DNA of 64,000 bases from Tricholoma matsutake (taxonomy: Eukaryota > Basidiomycota > Agaricomycetes > Agaricales > Tricholomataceae), in the NCBI GenBank assembly GCA_026075535.2, contig AP026546.1:10540001-10604000 (forward strand), written 5' to 3'. Shown piece by piece: positions 55,881-64,000 of this stretch (position 1 is its first letter; the number at the start of each line of letters is the position of its first letter). The position numbers were made by a program, and so were the translations under genes. The notes beneath the pieces were generated by a model that worked only from the letters and a program-made list of their open reading frames with translations, was not told the DNA's origin and did not search any database.

Positions 55881-56972
55881 ACTAAATTACACCGCATCAA
55901 CTACAAAATTATACTGATGGCATATATGGTTCAAAAGATAGGCTTCATTGCTTCCAGAAAATCTAATTATCTCAATGAAAGGTGAAGATGAAGCAACGAC
56001 GAGCCCCCATGTCAAAAAGTACCTAGTCTTTCACCACCATGTCATGCAAAAGTAACACCTTTGATGGCAGAATTCTGTGATCTGATGTTGGCATCTGACA
56101 AGCCAAAGTACGTTTTTGTAAAAAATTTGTTGATTGAGTTTGCCCAAAATAGCACACTTGTCGGTGTTTAAATTCTGTCCGTGAAATGTCACGGTGAGCC
56201 AGAAAACCAAAAATTGCTGTATGATCATGGTGCAACTACTCTCAGTCTATGGGAAATAGATACTATTGCTTTGAGAAAAAAAATGGGAAGGATTGGTTCA
56301 CTCCTCATATCTCAATGTCAGAAATATGTGATTCACCCCTCATAATGTAGCTTTTACCAACCTCGACCTCAACCGAAAATCAGGGAAAAATCAGAGGAAT
56401 GTTTTTAATACTTATAACCTCTCAGATCGCCAATTTGAAGATGGTTGGAGATGTTTTGGGGCTTAGAAAGTGTTATCTGCTCGGACTCCGCTTGGACTCA
56501 ACTAGAAATTTGTTGGCTGAGACACCTGCCAAATTAGTAGGTCCAGTCCGAGCAGACTCCTAGTAGAGTCCTACCATCTGATCGGACAGTCCTAGTTGCG
56601 TCCGTTCGGACAATCCTAGGACAGTCCTAGCATTCAGAGTGTTTGCAGTTATTTATTCACCACTCAACAGTGCCGAATATAGTGATGTTATACATCATTC
56701 TGATCGGTTTTTCAAGCTGATTACGAAAATGGTATTCATGTAGTCATGTGACCTACTGTACATGGACCATATTGATGTTATACATCATTCTGATTGGTTT
56801 TTCAAGCTGAGTATGAAAATGGCATTGACATAGTCATGTGACCTACCTTATATGGAACATATTGATGTTATATATTATTCTGACATCAATATGGTCCATA
56901 TACAGTAGGTCACATGATTAAACTATTCATAAAAGATACCCCAAAGAAATTAGTGGTTTGGATATCTGTGAA
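55881..56972. repeat. Non-coding, with inverted and direct repeats
   Basis: The direct repeat TGATGTTATACATCATTCTG begins at 56682 and 56773. The segment CATGTGACCTACTGTACATG/GACCATATTGATG (56744-56777) is repeated inverted at 56883-56920 (ATCAATATGGTCCATATACA, GTAGGTCACATGAT), so the DNA could fold back. Upstream (56480-56640) GTCCTAG and CGGAC motifs recur. No gene recognised. Confidence 0.55.
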
Positions 56973-57490
56973 GGTCTGTAATGAGGTCAGGAGAAGTTTG
57001 CCAATTATAAAGACATCAGTAGAAGTTTGTAATGAGGTCAGTAAAGTTTTGTAACGAGGTCAGTGAAGTTTTGTAATGAAGTCAATAAAGCTTTGTAATG
57101 AGGTCAGTAAAGTTTTGTAATGAGGTCAGTAAAGTTTTGTAATGAGGTCAATAAAGCTTTGTAATGAGGTCAGTAATGAGGTCAACAACATTTTGTAGTG
57201 AGGTCAGCAAAAGTTTGTAATGAGTTCAGTGAAATTTTGTAATGAGGTCAGTAAAAGTTGGTAATGAAGTCAACAAATTTTTGTAATGAGGTCCGCAAAA
57301 GTTTGTAATGAGATCAGTGAAATTTTGTAATGAGGTCAGTAAAAGTTTGTAATGGTATGATGTTAGTAACAGTTTGTAATCAAGTCAGTAAAAGTATGTA
57401 AATAAGGTCAGTCAATGTGTGCAATGAGGTCAGTAAAAGCTTATAATCAAGTTGGCAAAAGCTTGTAAACCAGTCAGTACAAGTGTGCAG
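56973..57490. repeat. Minisatellite, about 22-bp unit, more than 20 copies
   Basis: Degenerate tandem copies of GTAATGAGGTCAGTAAAGTT with variants (CAACA, CAAAAG, GTGAA). Units differ by substitutions and small length changes, and there are no unique spacers. Confidence 0.85.
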
Positions 57491-58076
57491 TGACTTTGTG
57501 CCCAAAAATTAGGGACACAATATAGTGGACACCTACTTTCACGCCTTGCAGTATCTGCACACAACACAACCAAACAACTCACACTGCCAACTGTATGAGA
57601 CATACTAACGGCTCATTCATTCACACACATCATTTTTGTAAGTCTTGCATCATTAAATGTGTAAATGACAAATTAATGTTTATATTCACAGGTTAATACA
57701 TTGTGGCATTTGGTAAGCATATTGAGCTTAAATGTGAAATCAACCTGATGACCTATTGCAAGTTAAGTAATGACTTTTGTAAGTTGTTTTTTAGTCAATA
57801 TATTTATAGTACTGACTAAGTCGATCATTAGAAGCACATTGTAGCCGTGGCAGTAGTGCCCATAGCAGAGTCCAGTAGCAGAGCGTGCCAGAGTGCGGCA
57901 TTCCCCTTAGTGGTCACATGACCTCATAGATAGACATGCACATGTGGTAGACAGGGGATCATCTTTATCTTTGCTTGTCTGTGTCCATTCCGACTCGCAT
58001 CTAGTAGTAGACGTGAGCCCTGTCCAAACCGTCTCATCTAGTAGTAGACGAGACCCTAAGAGACTGCATGACTCCA
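57491..58076 (+). repeat. Probable 5' LTR/leader of the right-hand gypsy element
   Basis: Non-coding. It ends ...GACTCCA just before TCTGGTGACAACTGGG, which has the form of a primer-binding site junction (CA then TGG). It contains duplicated CATCTAGTAGTAGACG motifs (58000-58050). The start is not fixed: a TG at 57497 is possible, but the second LTR lies beyond the window. Confidence 0.4.
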
Positions 58077-58305
58077 TCTGGTGACAACTGGGAATTCAAA
58101 CTCGATGCACACAGCTGACCACTTTCATTTCCACAAGTCACTCCTTCTCATCTCATTTATCTCAGGCACCATCCTTTTCAGCTCAACGTCGCCCTCTGAT
58201 TGCTTGACCACATTCGTTATTGTCTACATCCATGACACCCAATCATGTCCCTGCAACATGCACCCGTCTATGCACCTTGTGTTGTGCATCCTGCTCCGCC
58301 TCATC

Positions 58306-59779
58306 ATGAGCCTCGCATCTGCAACACTGGCTAAACCTGTACGACGCGACCCTAGAGGCAGATTTCTGCCTGCCACTTTGATGACTGCGCTGAGTGAAGC
58401 ACCATCCCTAACTACCTCGTACATATTCCCATCGTTACCCAACCTCGCAACCAGCCCAACTCCCACCTTCGAGTATATACTACCACCTGTACCCCCATCT
58501 ACACCTCAGCTCTCTACAACCCCACCCGACAATGACAACTTTATGCCCGAGAATGTCAAACCATTCTGGGGCGACAATGAACATCCAGAGGAGAGCCCTC
58601 AGGACTTCCTAAAAGCGATGCAATGCTGGGGCCTCAACAAAACCAATGCCATGGACACACAGAAGCTGGAGAACTTCAGGCTCAACCTGAAATCGAACGC
58701 CGCAGCAGAACAATGGTTCGACAACCTACCTACCACTGACATCGACACCTGGGACCACCTCGTCAGTGCATTCAAGAGGAAGTGGCCGAGCAAAGCGCCC
58801 ACCGTGAAGACCGTCGAGGAGAAGCAGGCGGCGCTAGAGCAAACCATGATTAGCAAAGAAGAGGTGGGGACAAACGAGTGGTGACAAATGGAGTAGAAGA
58901 ACTCATGCACGTTGTATGGGCTGACAAGATAGAGCATCTCGCAGCCGCAATCCCAGATGCCAATGGTTTGTTGGTCAACTCCATTCGCAGATCAATGCCA
59001 AAGGTCCTACAGAAGGTAATGGGATCAGGGCACACCACCTGGGCATCATTCTGCAATGCTGTACACGCAGCTACAGTCACCCAGATCGCCAAGGCAAAAG
59101 AGGAAGAGAAGGAAGCAAGGGAGTTACAAGAGCAGGTAAGGAAGTTACAGGAACTACACGAGACGTCACGAACGCACTCCAACAGCTCACCCTCAATGCA
59201 CCACCCCCCGTTCCCCAATTCCCAATGCTCCAAACACAACCACCCAGCACCCTGAACTATTCCCCTGCACCAATGCTCAATGCGAACAACCAGGCCCCAC
59301 GCACCACCTACCAAACACTGAACCAACCAACATACCAGCAGAACAGAACTCCTGCTGAGCACATGAACAATGTCATAAGGCTTGCACTCCCCATCCACCC
59401 AAACACCCCGGCCGGCTGGCCTTTGTACAAGGCCCAGATCACAAAGTGGCACACTGAATACGCCGGACAGCAAGTGAGCGAGACACGTCTGTACCCACTC
59501 TCACCCGGAACCATGCCTGTCTCGTCAGGAGAGTGCTGGAGGTGTGGCTTGCCAGGACACATGGGCCCCAGCTGCGACAGCTCCACGCCGGTCCCAAGAT
59601 CTGAAAGTTGCTGGAGATCCATCGCTGCATCTATCAAACGCAGCTGCCCACCAAATGTAACAAGAAATGTCAACCTCATCAACAAGATCAGTCCATGGAC
59701 ATCAAGGGAAGAGTACAACCAGCAAGTGATCACCAACTACTTAGCAATTCAGGGGAAAGGACCGGGGTCATCAGTATAG
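58306..59779 (+). pseudogene. Gag of the right-hand gypsy element
   Basis: The preferred start is ATG at 58306 (MSLASATLAKPVRRDPRGRF). Core: PENVKPFWGDNEHPEESPQD, FRLNLKSNAAAEQWFDNLPT, WDHLVSAFKRKWPSKAPTVK. A one-base shift near 58870 leads to NGVEELMHVVWADKIEHLAA. Another shift near 59162 leads to TNALQQLTLNAPPPVPQFPM, then the zinc knuckle CWRCGLPGHMGPSC (CX2CX4HX4C) at about 59533-59575. Stop at 59777-59779. Confidence 0.85.
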
Positions 59780-62514
59780 AACAAGAGGTCCCACTGACAA
59801 CCCAAGGAAACAAGCATGATAGTGGAGGAACAGTCCTTGGGTGTGAGAAGGCGTCATCCAAGGACAATGAAATGCCATTGAGTGCAAGGTTTACCATAGA
59901 GAAGGAAGACAAACTCTTACTTACAGATGCGAATAGTAAACCAGACACCACCATGTACACCGCCCAAGCAGAATCTCATATCGTTGATCTGTATTGCATG
60001 GAGAGCAACGACGACAAAACAAGAACCACACTGTTCCAATACACGGTCAAATTACATGGACCATGAGGAGAAATTGTGAGGCTAAATAGCACATTTGATG
60101 ATGGAGCAATGGTGAACGCCGTTGATCTCTGGACATTCCAAACTGTCAAGCACCGCCTCAAAACGCTGGGGAAGTCAAATCGTATCATGCATATGGCGGA
60201 TGGCAGGCTGGTACCATCTGCTGGAACATGGACAGGAAGTGTCACAGCAGCAGACGTCTCACATCGAGGTACCTTTGAAGTCTTCGATAGCAATGGGGCT
60301 TGGTCAGTGCTGTTTGGGAAACCCCTCCTGAAGAAGTTCAAAGCGGTGCATGATTATGACCTGGACATCATAAGGATCCCCAAGGATGGCAACTGGGTCA
60401 TGCTACAGAACCAGCACAAGTCAGAAGGAAGAACCCAGTCACTGTTTCCAGTGAATGGTAATTCTGGTAATAACCAGGGCATAACTCCAAGGGGGATCTC
60501 TGCACATCCCCCCCAAGAACACGAGAGTCATGAAGAAACCAGAACTGAGCATCCAGAGACACAGGACAGGCACATGCACCAGAATCTTGCAACACCACAA
60601 ACTCAACACCCACTCATGCAGGATGGAAACAAGAGACGTACAAAAGTGGAACGTGCCCAGTGGCAAGTAGCCAACAGCTTGCATGAAAGGAGGTCTTGGG
60701 CAGAATGCACATCAGCAAAGCGCAAGAGATTAGGGAAATCACTACAGAAAGATAAACGACTAACTGCCCAGCTCTCATCCTCCACCAAAATACCTCTTAC
60801 TAATAATATACCCAACAGCCCAGACCCCAAACCAAGCGAAGGCAACATATGGAACATCGGCTCAGAAGAACATGACATCAATACCGGCACAGAGCAAAAA
60901 ATACTTTCCGGGGACCGAGACAAAGCGGTGTTCACCTGGTCGTCAAATCCATTTAAAGTTGAGTGTGTGAACGCAGTGCTCTCAGAACTAACTATAGGTG
61001 ACAATTTAACTGAAAAACAACATGTAAGCATCGATAACCTACTCTGCGAGTTCGCTGACTGCTTTGCACTATCCATGAGCGAGGTAACGGTAGTAGCAGG
61101 AGCCACACACAAACTACACATACCCAACGGCACAACATTTAAAAAGAAGGTAAATCAATGTCCTCTCAGTGGCCCTCAAAAGGAATACTTCAGTGGTGTG
61201 CTCAACAAAATGCTAGAGGCAGGTATAATTGCCCCAATCAGCCACAGTGTGGTCAAGTGTTGTGGTGCAACTACCTTGGCAAAGAAAGCACATGAAGGCA
61301 TAGGTCTAAACTTAGAAGAACTGCAACACTGGGTCAATGATGAATGCATCACCGCCAGAATACCTTCAGCATTCAAAAACCTCCCACCGAGAAATTCTGA
61401 ATGGCCAGACACAGTACCAGAAGAAACACAAACTAAGTGGCGAGTGTGCCAGGACTTTGCCAAACTGAACAAAGTAACACAGGTACCACCTATGCCCCAA
61501 GGAGACATACGGGCCAAGCAACAGCACCTGAGCGGCCACCGATGGGTAAATACATTTGACTTTGCAGCAGGATTCTACGCTTGCGAAATCAGCCCAGAGG
61601 ACCAACCATACATATGCTTCTATGTGGAAGGAAGGGGGTACTTCTGTTACAAGTGCATGCCCTTTGGATTAACAGGTGTGCCCTCTACCTTTGCAGAAAT
61701 GACAGCTCAAGCACTTGGCGACCTCATAGGTATACTTTCTGAACTGTTTGTAGACGATGGTGGAATGGCCGGAGATGATTTTGAAGAAACATTGGCCAAC
61801 ATTCGAACATTGCTAACCAGGGTAAGAGAAAAAGGGCTCTCCCTATCAGCAGCCAAATCAAAATTCTTCATGACTGAAGCCACCTTTGTGGGAGCAAGAG
61901 TGGGACCAACGGGTATAAAACCAGACTTGACAAAACTAACAGCCATCGTGGACTGAAAACGGCCCACGGATCTACAGAATCTAGCGGCATTTACAGGACT
62001 TACAGGTTATTTTAGATCGCTAATCAAAGGCTATGCAGCCTTGGCCCAACCCCTCACCGACCTAGCCAGAGGCCTCGACCTTCCAAAGGGAAAGGGTAAA
62101 GCAGCATATCGATGCGCCATGAAAGGGCACTTGCTGGCAGGCCTATGGAAGGAAGAACATGAAAAAGCCTTCCTGGGACTGAAAATTGCCTTAACCAATG
62201 AACCAGTTTTGAAAGGACCAAAATTCGATGGAACACCCTTCATTGTTACCATGGATGGTTGCAAATATGGTTTTGCAGGCATGCTGTCACAAAGACATAC
62301 TACAGTCTTGCCAAACGGAAAGGACACCACACATATACATCCAGTCACATTTGGCAGTAAACAAACATCTGAGACAGAAGAGAAGTACAAACCATACTTA
62401 CTAGAATTTGCTGCACTGAAGTTCTCTTTAGACAAATTCTCCAACCTTATATGGGGCTACCCAGTGGAACTAGAAACAGACTGTACAGGCACTCAGAGAC
62501 CACCTGCTAAATGA
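59608..62514 (+). pseudogene. Gypsy protease, reverse transcriptase and RNase H
   Basis: One frame broken by two stops. The protease-like motif is FDDGAMVNAVDL (60097-60130; D-D-G-A in place of D-S/T-G-A), preceded by TGA at 60064-60066 (HGP*GEIVR; CGA would give Arg). RT: PLSGPQKEYFSGVLNKMLEA, WRVCQDFAKLNKVT, FDFAAGFYACEISPEDQPYI, MPFGLTGVPSTFAEMTAQAL, catalytic LFVDDGGMAGD, SLSAAKSKFFMTEATFVG. TGA at 61954-61956 replaces Trp in IVD*KRPTDLQNLAAFTGLT. RNase H: KFDGTPFIVTMDGCKYGFAG, then FAALKFSLDKFSNLIWGYPV. A frameshift near 62490 separates the C-terminal RNase H. Confidence 0.9.
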
Positions 62515-62551
62515 CAAACTCAACTCCACCCATGCTCGTTGGAGGGACGGT

Positions 62552-64000
62552 GTGTTAGCCCACCAAATCGTGGACGTACAACACCGACCTGGCTGCCTAA
62601 ACCCCGTAGCAGATGGTATCAGCAGGAAATATGTGAACCTACCCAAGGAAGAAAACGATGGTCACACATGGACAGTAAGTGAAGATTGGGAAGCACAAAC
62701 GGGCATTCAGAACGACATATTCCAAATTGAGTCACCACTCATTTATGATGGTCTCAAAACCTGGTTTGCTAATGAAAAAGTATTCCTAAATGTTATAGAG
62801 GTGCTGGCTGAACTAGATCATGGGAGGAGTATTAAGGAATGGAAGAAAGCTAAGCACCAGGCAGAAGGGTACGTAATCGAAGATGGTAAGCTTTGGAGGA
62901 TTGGCAACACCAAATCTACACGGGTGAAACCACGAGTAGAATGTGTACCACAATTGGAGGCAGTCACACTAGCATGGGAGGTACACCAGAGCCAAGGACA
63001 TTTCCACCAAGATAATGTGAAGATCGCACTAATGGACAAGATAGCCAGCCCACATCTAGACCAATCCATCACCAAGGTGATCATGGATTGTGGTAAGTGC
63101 AAAGGACATGGCCCGAAACACTTACATTCACTACTAGAGCCCATAATGCGGCGACACCCATTTGAACTGCTTGTGGGAGACACACTGTCAATGCCGAAAG
63201 GAAAAGGGGGTTTCACAAAAATTGCATTATATGCAGACGTCTACTTGCAACATGTTTGGGCAGATAAACTCAAGATGGCTGCAACAGCTGCAACCACATG
63301 CAGAACATTCAACAACATTTGTACCATGTTCACAGCACCTGAAGCCCTCATGGTTGATGGAGGACTGGAGTTTGACAACAACACTGTTCATGAAGCATGC
63401 ACCACATTTAAGGTTGAGTTGTGGATCGTCCCAGGATATTCCCCCTGGATCAATGGCCTCATAGAAGGGATGAACACAAAATTGTTGGGGAGATTGAAGA
63501 GGCTATGCTCACCCGATCTAGGGGAAGACGAATGCAACGCAAAGAACCTACCAGCTTCATGGCCTGACCACCTTGAGGAAGCCATTGAATCCCTCAATAA
63601 TTGCATACTGCCAAATCTCAAATTCTCACCAAATGAACTTCTTCTAGGCATCGTGATCAACACAAAGCACACTCCAGTGGACCGAGCAGAACAGGAAGTG
63701 TCAACTGGTGAAGTGGGGGTCCAGATGGCATACATGGAACAGCAGTGATTAGATGGGTACGAGCACATACTATCTCATGCCCATAAACGGAAGCTGGTGT
63801 TCGACAGGAGACTATTAGCCCAAGCTCCAAGAGAGGTCATATTCAAAGCAGGACAACTCATACAGGTATACAGGAGTGACTTGGACTTCACATTTAAGGT
63901 AGAAAGGAAGATGGAGCCTAGGTGGTCAGCACCATGCCAAGTAACAAGCAGGGACCGCAATTCTTACAAGTTGGAGACTCTTGAAGGATTACCTATTAGC
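62552..64000 (+). pseudogene. Gypsy integrase, C-terminus beyond the window
   Basis: The RNase H tail (ALRDHLLNDKLNSTHARW, then VDVQHRPGCLNPVADGISRK) precedes the integrase. The HHCC zinc domain has HQSQGHFHQDN...CGKCKGHGPKHLH. Catalytic triad: D in LLVGDTLSMPKGKGGF, D in ALMVDGGLEFDNNTVH, E in SPWINGLIEGMNTKLL. TGA at 63746-63748 (MEQQ*LDGYEH, where CGA would give Arg) is followed in the same frame by LAQAPREVIFKAGQLIQVYR and WSAPCQVTSRDRNSYKLETL to the window edge. Confidence 0.9.

Larger units (their letters stand above)
58077..64000 (+). mobile_element. Nearly complete Ty3/gypsy element, cut by window end
   Basis: Gag, zinc knuckle, protease, reverse transcriptase, RNase H and integrase follow in Ty3/gypsy order on the plus strand. 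Domains are long and well conserved. Damage is limited to a few frameshifts in gag, three nonsense changes in pol (60064-60066, 61954-61956, 63746-63748) and one frameshift near 62490. It is younger-looking and richer in CG dinucleotides than the gypsy relics at 2.8-7.9 kb. Confidence 0.88.

Noticed and set aside
56973..57490. CRISPR-like array of short repeats
   Set aside because: Units are contiguous and degenerate with no unique spacers, and the genome is eukaryotic; it is a minisatellite.
60603..61133. Minus-strand frame of 176 codons
   Set aside because: Shadow of the gypsy pol frame on the plus strand.

Overview
The window looks like a transposon-packed stretch of a filamentous basidiomycete (Agaricomycete) genome, probably a species with a large, repeat-rich genome such as an ectomycorrhizal mushroom. 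Evidence: short GT-AG introns of about 47-70 bp, fungal Ty1/copia and Ty3/gypsy polyproteins, a Tnp2/CACTA-type transposase with its companion gene, a Plavaka-type transposase tail, a RecQ-like helicase fragment, and several hypothetical families I know only from mushroom genomes. Nothing is bacterial: there are no operons and no ribosome-binding sites.

Layout. 1-2.3 kb: a gag-only copia element with a 661-bp solo LTR inserted in its gag. 2.3-7.9 kb: remains of two Ty3/gypsy elements. 8.0-8.6 kb: a hAT-like MITE. 9.3-10.8 kb: copy A of an unknown dispersed family, a pol III (tRNA-like) SINE head and a foldback element. 12-14 kb: a RecQ-like helicase relic and a TA-flanked MITE. 14.3-23.5 kb: an aminoglycoside-phosphotransferase-like fragment and three decayed mushroom-specific hypothetical genes, all on the minus strand. 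23.8-25.5 kb: a WD40 pseudogene. 26-27.7 kb: a TGTAAGG-type solo LTR, a Plavaka 3' end and a MULE-like MITE. 29.3-31 kb: a hypothetical gene relic. 31.0-34.1 kb: a CpG-containing island with a clean five-exon gene, a possible three-exon small gene and the first exon of an IML2-like gene. 34.1-36 kb: the second TGTAAGG solo LTR (426 bp, perfect 5-bp target duplication) inside copy B of the dispersed family. 37.7-44.1 kb: a tandem array of four histone H4 pseudogene units, interrupted by a complete copia element with LTRs, primer site, polypurine tract and a 5-bp target duplication. 44.7-45.6 kb: an apparently intact PD-(D/E)XK-like gene. 45.6-51.5 kb: a complete Tnp2/CACTA-type DNA transposon, whose flanking 7-bp duplication overlaps that gene's start codon. 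51.9-52.3 kb: copy C of the dispersed family. 53.6-64 kb: a gypsy gag relic, a 22-bp minisatellite, and a nearly full Ty3/gypsy element that runs off the right edge.

Two themes tie the window together. First, premature stops across unrelated families are mostly TGA where an Arg codon (CGA) is expected, and conserved arginines have become Cys, His or Trp. This is C-to-T change at CpG, as expected from cytosine methylation or a RIP-like process acting on repeats. The 31-34 kb island seems to have escaped it. Second, nested insertions can be read base by base: target duplications are visible at six elements (CCCTC/CCCTT, GTTGCACC/GTTGCAAC, TGTAATGGTT, AGAAC, TGCTT, CATAATG). Recognition of families rests on motif memory, not on a database search. 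Boundaries without target duplications are approximate.
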